Source: Xanthobacteraceae bacterium (GTDB lineage Bacteria; Pseudomonadota; Alphaproteobacteria; Rhizobiales; Xanthobacteraceae). From it: DNA of 64,000 nucleotides. The DNA lies in the NCBI GenBank assembly GCA_029266425.1, contig JAQSWY010000005.1, positions 62,001 to 126,000 on the forward strand, in the 5' to 3' direction. A model generated the notes under the pieces. The model was given only the letters and a program-made list of their open reading frames with translations, was not told the origin of the DNA and did no database searches. The position numbers were made by a program, and so were the translations under genes. Below, piece by piece: positions 44,604 to 52,660 of this stretch (positions are counted from its first letter, which is position 1; each line of letters starts with the position of its first letter).

Positions 44604-45145
44604 GGCACTTCACTCCGGTACAGCACGGCCAGGGTCTTGAGCGCGCGGTGCAGGGCCACGCGCACCGCGCCCTCGCTCATGCCGAGCTTTGCGGCGGTCT
44701 CGCGGATGCCGACCCCGGCCAGCGAGACCGAACGCACGATACTCTGCTGCGGTTCGCGCAATTGCATCACCAGGCGCTCGACATCGATATGGTCCAGCCC
44801 GTCGCCCTGGTCCTCGGCCTCCAAAGTTTCCAGCATATCGTCGATCGGCACATGGGCGGCGCGCCCGCGGCGGCGCAGGCTGTCGATCAGCTTGTTGCGC
44901 ACGATGGCCGATATCCATGGCCCGAGCGGGCGCGCCGGATCCCAGCTCCCACGCTTCACATGGATGGTCAGCAGCACTTCCTGCACCAGATCCTCCGCAT
45001 CGCTGCGCGTCGCGCCCAGCTGCTCGCAGCGCCGCCGCGCCATGGCGCGCAGATGCGGGGTCAGCGCCTGCAGGAAACGCCGATAGGCGTCGGCGTCGCC
45101 CGCGATCGCCGCACGCATCCACAAGGCCCATTCTTCTTCGCGCAT
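44600..45145 (-). CDS. sigF: ECF sigma factor, SigF-like
   Basis: 181-residue ECF sigma with region 2 (GATRSDAEDLVQEVLLTIHVKRGSWDPARPLGPWISAIVRNKLIDSLRRRGR) and region 4 (LREPQQSIVRSVSLAGVGIRETAAKLGMSEGAVRVALHRALKTL). Two starts are possible: GTG at 45157 and ATG at 45145. The promoter GTAAC-N17-CGTA ends at 45172, which would leave almost no leader before the GTG, so I choose the ATG, which has GAAAG upstream. Controls the bufferin operon and, from its own promoter, itself. Confidence 0.9.
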   Translation of the reverse strand: MREEEWALWMRAAIAGDADAYRRFLQALTPHLRAMARRRCEQLGATRSDAEDLVQEVLLTIHVKRGSWDPARPLGPWISAIVRNKLIDSLRRRGRAAHVPIDDMLETLEAEDQGDGLDHIDVERLVMQLREPQQSIVRSVSLAGVGIRETAAKLGMSEGAVRVALHRALKTLAVLYRSEVP

Positions 45146-45171
45146 TGAAGCTTTCACGCGGCGTCTCTTAC

Positions 45172-45197
45172 TACGCGAGCGTACCCGGCTTTGTTAC
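45172..45197 (-). promoter_or_regulatory. SigF-type promoter of the sigF-nrsF operon
   Basis: On the minus strand GTAAC (45197-45193), 17 bases, then CGTA (45175-45172). The box pair and spacing are identical to the promoter facing the bufferin genes at 45257-45282, indicating autoregulation by the same sigma. Confidence 0.7.
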
Positions 45198-45256
45198 AGG
45201 TGTTTTGCGAAAAATATTCGTGTGCATCGCGACAAGGAGTTTTTTCTCCAACCTGC

Positions 45257-45282
45257 GTAACACGAGCCTTCCCCGTTCCGTA
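45257..45282 (+). promoter_or_regulatory. SigF-type promoter of the bufferin operon
   Basis: GTAAC (45257-45261), 17 bases, CGTA (45279-45282), 51 bases upstream of the first bufA start. Same boxes and spacing as the divergent promoter at 45172-45197. Confidence 0.7.
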
Positions 45283-45333
45283 GAGCCCCATGCCAGCCAC
45301 TTCCGGCTTGCTCTTCTTAACGAGGATTTTCCG

Positions 45334-45609
45334 ATGGACAATCGCATGCTCACCCTCGCGCTGGCGGGCTCGCTGGCCACCGTCATTGCGGCGGCCGCTA
45401 CTCCGGCTTCGGCCCAGGATGCCGGTAAGGAGAAATGCTACGGCGTCGCCATGAAGGGGCAGAATGACTGCGCCGCCGGCAATCATGCCTGCGCCGGCCA
45501 TTCCAAGACCGATTACGACAAGGCCTCCTTCAAGCTGGTGCCGACCGGTACCTGCGTGAAGATGAAGACGCCGCAGGGCATGGGCTCGCTGAAGCCCGGC
45601 AAGGCCTGA
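45334..45609 (+). CDS. bufA: bufferin precursor BufA (DUF2282), first copy
   Basis: 91-residue precursor of a ribosomally made, modified peptide. A Sec signal (MDNRMLTLALAGSLATVIAAAATPASA) is followed by a short mature part with four cysteines, C35, C46, C53 and C74, in EKCYG, NDCAAG, HACAG and GTCVK contexts. In characterised bufferins (established for the DUF2282/BufB family) the two central cysteines become thiooxazoles and the peptide sequesters copper in the periplasm. AACGAGGA precedes the ATG. Located directly after the SigF promoter. Confidence 0.88.
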   Translation: MDNRMLTLALAGSLATVIAAAATPASAQDAGKEKCYGVAMKGQNDCAAGNHACAGHSKTDYDKASFKLVPTGTCVKMKTPQGMGSLKPGKA

Positions 45610-45651
45610 GCTGCCGCGCGCATCGCCCCAGAACCTGTTCAGGAGTTCGCC

Positions 45652-45924
45652 ATGAACACCACCCTCACCGCCGCCGCGCTGGCCGCCTCGCTCGCCGCCG
45701 CGCTCACCGTCGCCGCCGCTCCGGCCTCCGCCCAGGAGCCGGCTAAGGAGAAGTGCTACGGCGTCGCCCTCAAGGGGCAGAACGACTGCGCCGCCGGCCC
45801 CGGCACCACCTGCGCCGGGACCTCCAAGATCGACTATCAGAAGAATGCCTGGAAGCTGGTTCCTGCCGGCACCTGCGTCACCATGAAGACGCCGAACGGC
45901 ACCGGCTCGCTCACCCCGAGCTGA
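45652..45924 (+). CDS. bufA: bufferin precursor BufA (DUF2282), second copy
   Basis: 90-residue paralogue of the preceding gene; signal ends ...AAAPASA, mature cysteines C35, C46, C54 and C75. The [16 protein letters not shown] stretch is nearly identical between copies, whereas the loop between C46 and the third cysteine differs by one residue (PGTTCAG versus NHACAG) and the tail is shorter. A recent tandem duplication is likely. Ribosome site CAGGAG. Confidence 0.88.
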   Translation: MNTTLTAAALAASLAAALTVAAAPASAQEPAKEKCYGVALKGQNDCAAGPGTTCAGTSKIDYQKNAWKLVPAGTCVTMKTPNGTGSLTPS

Positions 45925-46010
45925 CCGCTCGGGCCCAGCCGAATGCGCGGCGCGGCGGGGGCCGTCGCGCCGCCTCTTCCCGGCCGGGACCTCATCAGAC
46001 GAGGCAGACC

Positions 46011-46868
46011 ATGATCCCTTCACAGCTTCCTCCACGCGCCGGCGTCGGCTTCAAGCCGGAGCATTTCGCCGCCATCGACCGGGCGCCGCAGCCCATCGGC
46101 TTCTTCGAGGTTCATGCAGAGAACTATATGGGCGCCGGCGGGCCGCCACATGCGCAGCTCGGCCGGCTGCGCGAGGACTACGCGCTCTCGGTCCATGGCG
46201 TCGGCCTCTCGATCGGCTCGATGCAGCCGCTCGACCGCGCCCATCTCGCGCGGCTGAAGACAGTTTGCGACCGCTACCAGCCGGAAAGCTTCTCCGAGCA
46301 TCTCGCCTGGTCGAGCCACGATGCCGTCTTCCTCAACGACCTGCTGCCGCTGCCCTATACCGACGAGACGCTGACGCGCGTCGCCGAGCATGTCGACGAG
46401 GTGCAGACTTTCCTCGGCCGGCAGATGCTGCTGGAGAACCCGGCCACCTATGTGCTGTTCGAGCAGAGCACCATCCCCGAGACCACCTTCCTCAGGGAGG
46501 TGGCGGCGCGCACCGGCTGCGGCCTCCTGCTCGACGTCAACAACGTCTTCGTCGCCGCCACCAATCACCGGCTCAATGCGCGCGCCTATCTCGCAGACTT
46601 CCCGCTGCACCTCGTGCGGGAGATCCATCTCAGCGGCCATTCCGAGACGGTGGACGATGCCGGGGCGCCGCTGCTGATCGATTCCCACGACACGCCGGTG
46701 AAGGATCCGGTCTGGGCGCTCTATGCCGAGGTGCTGGAGCGGACCGGACCAGTCGCCAGCCTGGTCGAATGGGACAATGACGTGCCCGAATGGCCGGTGC
46801 TGCGTGCTGAGGCCGAGGCGGCGCAGGCCGTCCTCGACCGTACGGTGCGGCACGGCAAGGCGGCGTGA
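46011..46868 (+). CDS. bufB: multinuclear non-heme iron oxygenase BufB (DUF692/MNIO)
   Basis: 285-residue TIM-barrel enzyme that oxidises precursor cysteines. Metal-ligand segments typical of DUF692: [57 protein letters not shown] and IDSHDTPV. Cytosolic, so modification precedes export. ATG at 46011 follows GAGGCAGACC. BufC follows 9 bases later and presents the precursor. Confidence 0.92.
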   Translation: MIPSQLPPRAGVGFKPEHFAAIDRAPQPIGFFEVHAENYMGAGGPPHAQLGRLREDYALSVHGVGLSIGSMQPLDRAHLARLKTVCDRYQPESFSEHLAWSSHDAVFLNDLLPLPYTDETLTRVAEHVDEVQTFLGRQMLLENPATYVLFEQSTIPETTFLREVAARTGCGLLLDVNNVFVAATNHRLNARAYLADFPLHLVREIHLSGHSETVDDAGAPLLIDSHDTPVKDPVWALYAEVLERTGPVASLVEWDNDVPEWPVLRAEAEAAQAVLDRTVRHGKAA

Positions 46869-46877
46869 GGGCAGGCC

Positions 46878-47630
46878 ATGTCCATCGCCATGCAAGGCCG
46901 TTTCGTCGACGCGCTGCGTGAGGCCGGCGGCGTGCCCGGGGGCGTCACCTCGTGGAACCGTCCGCGGCCCGAGCGACGCTTCGAGGTGTATCGCAACAAC
47001 GTGGCCTTTGGGCTCTCGCGAGCGCTGGCCCAGCGCTTCCCGGTCACCGAAAAGCTGGTCGGCGAGGAGTTCTTCGCCGGCATGGCGCACGCCTTCATCG
47101 CCGCGCATCCGCCGTGCTCGCCGCTGCTGCTCGCCTATGGCGACGAGCTCGCCGAATTCGTCGCCGAATTCGCGCCGGCGGCGGATCTGCCCTATCTGCC
47201 GGACGTGATCCGGCTGGAGGCGGCGCGCGGACACGCCTATCACGCTGCCGACGTGGCGCCGCTCGCACCGGCGGCGCTTGCCGAGATGCCGCCGGAACGG
47301 TTGGCGGCCCTCAATTTCGAATTGCATCCGGCATTGAACGTGGTGCGTTCCGCCCATCCGGTTGTGACCATATGGGCGATGAATGCCGGCGAGATGCCGC
47401 TTGAGCCGCTCGACGCCTGGAACGCTGAAGACGCATTGATCGTGCGCCCGGCGCTCCATGTGCTGGTGCGGCGCCTGCCGGCGGGGGGCGCGGCGTTCCT
47501 CGAGGCGCTCGCCGCCGGGGCCGCGCTCAGCGCGGCGGTCGAACTGGCGCTCGCCGACGATCCGCACTTCGACCTGACCGTGAACCTCGCCGGCGCCTTC
47601 GAGGCCGGCGCGTTCGCGGCCTTTCATTGA
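46878..47630 (+). CDS. bufC: BufC, partner protein of BufB (DUF2063)
   Basis: 250-residue protein of the DUF2063/HvfC family with an N-terminal helical domain (RRFEVYRNNVAFGLSRALAQRFPVTEKLVGEEFFAGMAHAFIAAHPPCSPLLLAYGDELAEFV), named DNA-binding in databases but known in MNIO systems as a substrate-recognition partner, plus a C-terminal RRE-like beta domain. Encoded right after bufB. Confidence 0.88.
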   Translation: MSIAMQGRFVDALREAGGVPGGVTSWNRPRPERRFEVYRNNVAFGLSRALAQRFPVTEKLVGEEFFAGMAHAFIAAHPPCSPLLLAYGDELAEFVAEFAPAADLPYLPDVIRLEAARGHAYHAADVAPLAPAALAEMPPERLAALNFELHPALNVVRSAHPVVTIWAMNAGEMPLEPLDAWNAEDALIVRPALHVLVRRLPAGGAAFLEALAAGAALSAAVELALADDPHFDLTVNLAGAFEAGAFAAFH

Positions 47631-47651
47631 TCCGGGAACCGGAGAGACATC

Positions 47652-48131
47652 ATGTCCGACGCTCATACCATTCCCGTGGCGGCCGGCTCGCCCGCGGCCC
47701 GGCCGCAGCCGGCGATCATCGGGCTGCTCAGCCGCATCCCCTATGATCTGATCGCGCTGGTCGCCCGCCTGTCGATGGCCGCGGTGTTCTGGCAGTCCGG
47801 CCAGACCAAGGTCGAGGGCTGGCATGTCTCGGAAAACGCCATCTATCTGTTCCAGAACGAGTATCGCCTGCCGCTGATCGACCCGGTGATCGCCGCGAAC
47901 CTCGCCGCCTTCGCCGAGCATCTCTTCCCGGTGCTGCTGGTGCTCGGGCTCGCCACGCGCTTCGCGGCGCTGGCCCTGCTCGGCATGACTCTGGTGATCG
48001 AGATCTTCGTCTATCCGGATGCATGGCCGGTGCACGGCACTTGGGCGACCTGCTTCCTGCTCCTGATCGCGCAGGGGCCGGGACGCATCGCGCTCGACCA
48101 CCTCATCGCGCGCAAATGGCTGCGGGGTTGA
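47652..48131 (+). CDS. DoxX family membrane protein of the bufferin operon
   Basis: 159-residue protein with four expected helices (ALVARLSMAAVFWQSGQTKVEGW, LAAFAEHLFPVLLVLGLATRFAALALLGMTLVIEIFVYP). DoxX proteins close many DUF2282/DUF692 operons; the role may concern quinone or thiol redox balance. GGAGAGACATC precedes the ATG, 21 bases after bufC. Confidence 0.88.
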   Translation: MSDAHTIPVAAGSPAARPQPAIIGLLSRIPYDLIALVARLSMAAVFWQSGQTKVEGWHVSENAIYLFQNEYRLPLIDPVIAANLAAFAEHLFPVLLVLGLATRFAALALLGMTLVIEIFVYPDAWPVHGTWATCFLLLIAQGPGRIALDHLIARKWLRG

Positions 48132-48203
48132 GAAGTTCACTGGGAGCTCCCTCCTAGATAGGACCTCATTCTGAGAGGCTGACCGACAATTCCCCAATCA
48201 GCC

Positions 48204-48286
48204 GTCATCCTCGGCCTCGTGCCGGGGATCTCGATTCCGGACAGTGCATCAGAGGCCGATATGGCCGGCACAAGGCCGGCCATGAC
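48204..48286 (+). repeat. 83 bp dispersed palindromic element, copy C
   Basis: GTCATCCTCGGCCTCGTGCC at the left and GGCCGGCCATGAC at the right; matches copies at 4426-4508 and 14291-14372, with compensating changes in the second arm pair (CCGGCAC...GGCCGG). It lies between the convergent DoxX and TetR genes. Confidence 0.87.
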
Positions 48287-48302
48287 GTGGGAAATGGGTA
48301 AC

Positions 48303-48944
48303 TTAGCGCGGCGCCGCTGGGTCAGGCTCTGAGGTGGTTAGACTTGTTGCCTCGCCGTTACCGCCGTCGAGCAGCGCGAGCGCCGGGCGCAGCATTCCTT
48401 CCAGCAAGGGGCGCTCGGGGCGGGTGCGGGCCAATACGCGGATGCCGAGCAGCACGCCGAGCAGCAGCCGAGCGAGGTCGTCCGAGGCTTGCGCGCTCGA
48501 TATGGTGCCGTCGGCTTGGCCGGCGACGACGCAGCGCCGGAAGAACGCCTCCACCTGGCGCAGCACGTCGCTCACGGCTTGCAGAAAATCCGGGTCGTGC
48601 GGCGCCACTTCGAGCACGGAGTTGACCAGCATGCAGCCCTTGCGCGCCGGGTCGTCGAGCGAACGCTCGATGATCTCGCGGAAGAAGGCCTCGATCGCCG
48701 CACGCGGCGCCAGCTTGCCCTCGAAGCGGCCGACGCGGTCGCCGAAGCTCGCTTTCACATAATGATCGAGCGCCCGGCGATAGAGCGCGCGCTTGTCGCC
48801 GAACGCGTTGTAGAGGCTGGCTCCGGTAATCCCCATGCGATCGGCGAGGTCGCGCACCGAGGTCGCCTCAAAGCCGCGCGCCCAGAAGCACTGGACGGCG
48901 GCGTCCAGCACCTCCTTCTCGTCGAATTCGCGCGGTCTCGCCAT
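48303..48944 (-). CDS. TetR/AcrR family transcriptional regulator
   Basis: 213 residues. HTH MARPREFDEKEVLDAAVQCFWARGFEATSVRDLADRMGITGASLYNAFGDKRALYRRAL followed by a helical effector domain with one cysteine segment (RKGCMLVNSVLEVAPHD), as in TetR_C_16-type regulators. It starts 16 bases after the GST stop codon, so the two form one operon, probably autorepressed. Confidence 0.9.
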   Translation of the reverse strand: MARPREFDEKEVLDAAVQCFWARGFEATSVRDLADRMGITGASLYNAFGDKRALYRRALDHYVKASFGDRVGRFEGKLAPRAAIEAFFREIIERSLDDPARKGCMLVNSVLEVAPHDPDFLQAVSDVLRQVEAFFRRCVVAGQADGTISSAQASDDLARLLLGVLLGIRVLARTRPERPLLEGMLRPALALLDGGNGEATSLTTSEPDPAAPR

Positions 48945-48960
48945 GGCGGATGTGCACCCC

Positions 48961-49671
48961 TCAAACCGCTTCCGTGGCGGGATAGTTGGACGGGAACAGC
49001 GCCCGACGGCTCTCCTCGTCCATCTCCTTCTTGAAGGCGTGATCGGTGCCGACGAGGCGCGCCCGCGCGGCGGCGGGGCGGTCATTGACGCGATGGAACA
49101 GGGCGCGGAGGTTGGGAAAATCCGCCAGCGGATCGTCTTCGCCGGGGCGCACGAAGTTGGCGCGGTCGAGCCAGCCCCAGGCCGACATGTCGGCAATGGA
49201 ATAGTCGTCGCCGAGAATATAGGGCCGACCCTCGAGGTGGCGGTCGAGCACCTCATAGTGCCGTTCCGCCTCGCGCCGGTAGCGATTGATCGCGTAGGCG
49301 ACCTTCTCCGGCGCGGCATTCTGGAAGTGCACGGCCTGCCCGGAGAACGGGCCGAGCCCGGTGGCGATGAAGAAGAACCAGGACAGCAATTCCGGCCGGT
49401 TGGCCGCGGTGCCACCGAAGCGGCCGGTCTTCTCCGCGAGATAGATCAGGATTGCGTTGGAATCGAAGATGCGCGCCTCAACGCCGCCCGGCCCGTCCGT
49501 GTCGATGACGGCCGGGACCTTGCCGTTCGGGTTGATCGCCCGGAAACCTCGCGCGTGCTGCTCGCCCTTGCGGGTGTCGACCGGCACCACCTCATAGGCG
49601 AGGCCGGCCTCTTCCAGGAACAGTGCGACCTTGGCCGGATTGGGCGTCGGGTGGAAATAGAAGTGGATCAT
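48961..49671 (-). CDS. glutathione S-transferase (Ure2p/YfcG-like)
   Basis: 236-residue GST. Thioredoxin-fold N-terminus FHPTPNPAKVALFLEEAGLAYEVVPVDTRKGEQHARGFRAINPNGKVPAVID with the TPNPAK glutathione-binding turn; helical C-terminal domain with YSIADMSAWGWLDRA. Disulfide reductase or detoxification of electrophiles is typical. Co-transcribed with the TetR gene. Confidence 0.92.
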   Translation of the reverse strand: MIHFYFHPTPNPAKVALFLEEAGLAYEVVPVDTRKGEQHARGFRAINPNGKVPAVIDTDGPGGVEARIFDSNAILIYLAEKTGRFGGTAANRPELLSWFFFIATGLGPFSGQAVHFQNAAPEKVAYAINRYRREAERHYEVLDRHLEGRPYILGDDYSIADMSAWGWLDRANFVRPGEDDPLADFPNLRALFHRVNDRPAAARARLVGTDHAFKKEMDEESRRALFPSNYPATEAV

Positions 49672-49862
49672 GCTGGGTGTCCTCCACGCAGGCGTGCGGT
49701 GCTTTGTTCTAGAGCGGTTGCTCTAAAATGCCGGGAATCAATCCCCGGCGCAACGGCATCGACTGGACAAATCGCCACGAACCATGAAGTTCAAGGCGCC
49801 CCGACCTCGCCGGGATTCTCCTGCGGCGAGGCGATATCGGCGACGTGTTCGAGTGACGTGGA

Positions 49863-51086
49863 ATGGTGAATGCAGGACTGAAAGCGCTGAGCGGCATCCG
49901 CGTCCTCGACCTGTCGCGCGTGCTGGCGGGTCCCTGGGCGACGCAGACGCTCGGCGATCTTGGCGCCGAGATCATCAAGGTCGAGCGCCCCGGCAGCGGT
50001 GACGACACCCGTGGCTGGGGGCCACCCTGGCTCAAGGACGCAGATGGCCGGCCGACGGCCGAGAGCGCCTATTTCCTTTCCGCCAACCGCAACAAGAAAT
50101 CCGTCACCATCGACATCGCCAGCCCCGAAGGCCAGGCTCTGGTGCGCCGTCTTGCCGAGACCAGTGACGTCGTGGTGGAGAATTTCAAGGTCGGGGGCCT
50201 CAAGGCCTACGGGCTCGACTACGCCAGCCTTCACGCGGTCAATCCGCGCCTGATCTATTGCTCCATCACCGGTTTCGGCCAGACCGGACCGGAAGCCGAA
50301 CGCGCCGGCTATGATTTCATGATCCAGGGAATGTCGGGCCTGATGTCGATCACCGGCGCACCGGACGGCGAGCCGCAAAAGATCGGCGTCGCCCTGGTCG
50401 ACGTGCTCACCGGGTTGAACGCCACCATCGCCATCGTCGCCGCCCTGCAGCAGCGCCATGCTACGGGGCGGGGCCAGCACATCGATCTCGCGCTGTTCGA
50501 GGTGGCGGTGGCGAGCCTTGCCAATCAGGCGCTGAACCAGCTGGTCTCCGGGGTCGCGCCGCAGCGGCTCGGCAATGCGCATCCCAACATCGTGCCCTAT
50601 CAGGCGTTCGAGACCGCCGACGGCCACCTCATCCTCGCCGTCGGCAATGATGCGCAGTTCGCCCGCTTCTGCCGCGTCGCCGACTTGCCGGAGGTCGGCG
50701 CCGATGCGCGCTTCGCCACCAATGCCGGACGTGTTGCGGCGCGCGAGGCGCTCATCCCGCTCATCGCCGCCGCCATGCGGGCGCGCTCGACGCGGGAGTG
50801 GATCGCGGCACTGGAAATCGAGGGCATACCGTGCGGGCCGATCAACACCGTCGAACAGGCCTTCGCCGAGCCGCAGGCTTCCGCGCGCGGCCTCACCCTC
50901 GGCTTGTCGCACGCCAGCGGCGTGGCGGCGCCCGGCGTGCGCAGTCCGCTCCGGCTCGGCGACAGCCCGATGGAGGACGCGACAGCGCCGCCGCGTCTCG
51001 GGCAGCACACCGCGGAGGTGCTGGCCGATGTGCTCGGGCTTGGCGAGGCCGAGATCGCGGAACTGCGGAAGGCCGGCGCGATCTGA
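49863..51086 (+). CDS. CaiB/BaiF family CoA transferase
   Basis: 407-residue family III CoA transferase that moves CoA between carboxylic acids. VLDLSRVLAGPWATQTLGDLGAEIIKVERPGSGDDTRGWGPP is the diagnostic opening, and the catalytic aspartate lies in GYDFMIQGMSGLMS (about residue 150). No acyl-CoA dehydrogenase or hydratase is adjacent, so substrate is open. Ends 76 bases before the sugar dehydrogenase. Confidence 0.93.
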   Translation: MVNAGLKALSGIRVLDLSRVLAGPWATQTLGDLGAEIIKVERPGSGDDTRGWGPPWLKDADGRPTAESAYFLSANRNKKSVTIDIASPEGQALVRRLAETSDVVVENFKVGGLKAYGLDYASLHAVNPRLIYCSITGFGQTGPEAERAGYDFMIQGMSGLMSITGAPDGEPQKIGVALVDVLTGLNATIAIVAALQQRHATGRGQHIDLALFEVAVASLANQALNQLVSGVAPQRLGNAHPNIVPYQAFETADGHLILAVGNDAQFARFCRVADLPEVGADARFATNAGRVAAREALIPLIAAAMRARSTREWIAALEIEGIPCGPINTVEQAFAEPQASARGLTLGLSHASGVAAPGVRSPLRLGDSPMEDATAPPRLGQHTAEVLADVLGLGEAEIAELRKAGAI

Positions 51087-51162
51087 CCGGCGGCGCGCCG
51101 ACATTGGCTTTCCTCAATGCCCGTGCTTTTAAGACGCGCGCAGAAACCCTCCGGGACCCGCC

Positions 51163-52506
51163 ATGCAGTCCGTTCCCTCGCCGGCCCTCCAGCTCAAGGA
51201 GCTGATCTCCGACCGCCGCGCCCGCATCGGCGTCATCGGCCTCGGCTATGTCGGCCTGCCTCTGGCGCTGGTCGCGGTCGAGGCGGGCTTTCCGGTGCTC
51301 GGCCACGACATCAATGGCAAGCGCGTTGCCGAGATCGCCGCCGGCAAGCAGGTCATCCGCTACATCCCCGCCGAGCGGATGGAAGCGGCGCTCGCCACCG
51401 GGCGCTTCGAGGTCACGGCCGGCGTCGAGGCGTTCGGCGACTGCGACGTGCTGGTGATCTGCGTGCCGACGCCGCTCACCCGGCAGCGCGAGCCGGAGCT
51501 CTCCTTCGTCGTTGCCACCGCCCGCACCATCGCCAAATCGCTGCGCCCGGGCCAGCTGATCGTGCTGGAATCCACCACATGGCCGGGCACCACGGTCGAG
51601 GTGGTCAAGCCGATCCTGGAGGAGACGGGGCTGGTATCGGGTCGTGACTTCTTCCTCGCCTTCTCGCCGGAGCGCGAAGATCCCGGCAACCCCAGCTATT
51701 CCACCGCTACCATCCCGAAAGTCGTCGGCGGCGACGGCGCGATTGCCGGCGAACTCGTGGAAGCGCTCTATGCCGGCCTGGTCGAGCGGGTGGTGCCGGT
51801 GTCCTCGACCCAGACCGCCGAGGCGGTGAAGCTCACCGAGAACATCTTCCGCGCCGTCAACATAGCTTTGGTCAACGAGCTGAAGACCGTCTACGCCGCC
51901 ATGGGCATCGACATCTGGGAGGTGATCGACGCCGCGCGGACCAAGCCGTTCGGCTTCATGCCGTTCTATCCGGGGCCGGGGCTCGGGGGGCACTGCATCC
52001 CGATCGATCCCTTCTATCTCACCTGGAAAGCGCGGGAATTCGATATCGAGACCCGCTTCATCGAGCTCGCCGGCCAGATCAACACCCGCATGCCCTATGT
52101 GGTGGTGGACCGGCTTGCCGCCGAACTCGACGCCACCGCCGGGCGCGGCCTCTCCGGCGCGCGCATATTGGTGCTCGGCGCCGCCTACAAGAAGGACGTC
52201 GACGACACCCGCGAGAGCCCGGCGCTGAAGCTGATGGAACTGATCGACGAACGCGGCGCGGTCTGCGAGTACCACGACCCGCACGTCCCAGTGCTGCCGC
52301 CGACCCGCCGCCACCCGCGCCTTGCCGGCAAGGCGTCGACCCCGCTCGATGCCGCGACCATTGCCGGCTTCGACGCCGTGCTGGTGGCGACCGATCACGA
52401 GGCGATCGATTATGCGCTGGTGGCCGCGCATGCCCGCCTTGTCGTCGACACCCGCAACGCCTTCGCCCGCCTCGGTCTCAACCCGAAGCGCATGGTCAAG
52501 GCGTAG
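51163..52506 (+). CDS. nucleotide sugar dehydrogenase (UDP-N-acetylglucosamine 6-dehydrogenase-like)
   Basis: 447-residue NAD-dependent enzyme oxidising a UDP-sugar to the uronic acid. Rossmann GLGYVGLPLALVAVEAGF, STTWPGTTVEVVKPILEE, FSPEREDPGN, the helix AEAVKLTENIFRAVNIALVNELKTV, and catalytic Cys in GGHCIPIDPFYLTWKARE are intact. The HCIPIDPFYLTWK form resembles WbpA-type UDP-GlcNAc/GalNAc dehydrogenases. It stands alone, without glycosyltransferases. Confidence 0.9.
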   Translation: MQSVPSPALQLKELISDRRARIGVIGLGYVGLPLALVAVEAGFPVLGHDINGKRVAEIAAGKQVIRYIPAERMEAALATGRFEVTAGVEAFGDCDVLVICVPTPLTRQREPELSFVVATARTIAKSLRPGQLIVLESTTWPGTTVEVVKPILEETGLVSGRDFFLAFSPEREDPGNPSYSTATIPKVVGGDGAIAGELVEALYAGLVERVVPVSSTQTAEAVKLTENIFRAVNIALVNELKTVYAAMGIDIWEVIDAARTKPFGFMPFYPGPGLGGHCIPIDPFYLTWKAREFDIETRFIELAGQINTRMPYVVVDRLAAELDATAGRGLSGARILVLGAAYKKDVDDTRESPALKLMELIDERGAVCEYHDPHVPVLPPTRRHPRLAGKASTPLDAATIAGFDAVLVATDHEAIDYALVAAHARLVVDTRNAFARLGLNPKRMVKA

Positions 52507-52545
52507 CGCCTCTCGCCGACTTAACCCGACTTTCGTTATCGGCAA

Positions 52546-52575
52546 TTGCGCCCGGTTGCGCCGGATTTATATAAT
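52546..52575 (+). promoter_or_regulatory. putative sigma70-type promoter of the ABC-like/cNBD/cyclase operon
   Basis: A perfect TATAAT at 52570-52575 with TTGCGC at 52546-52551 (18-base spacing), in a locally AT-rich patch rare in this window. It lies 85 bases upstream of the TTG start at 52661. Confidence 0.5.
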
Positions 52576-52660
52576 GATTGCGTGACAAGGCGCCGCTTCG
52601 CAGTGCGCCTGTGCCGCTGCCCGGATCTACCCGCTTCCGACGACGAAGGGCGCAAAGGCT

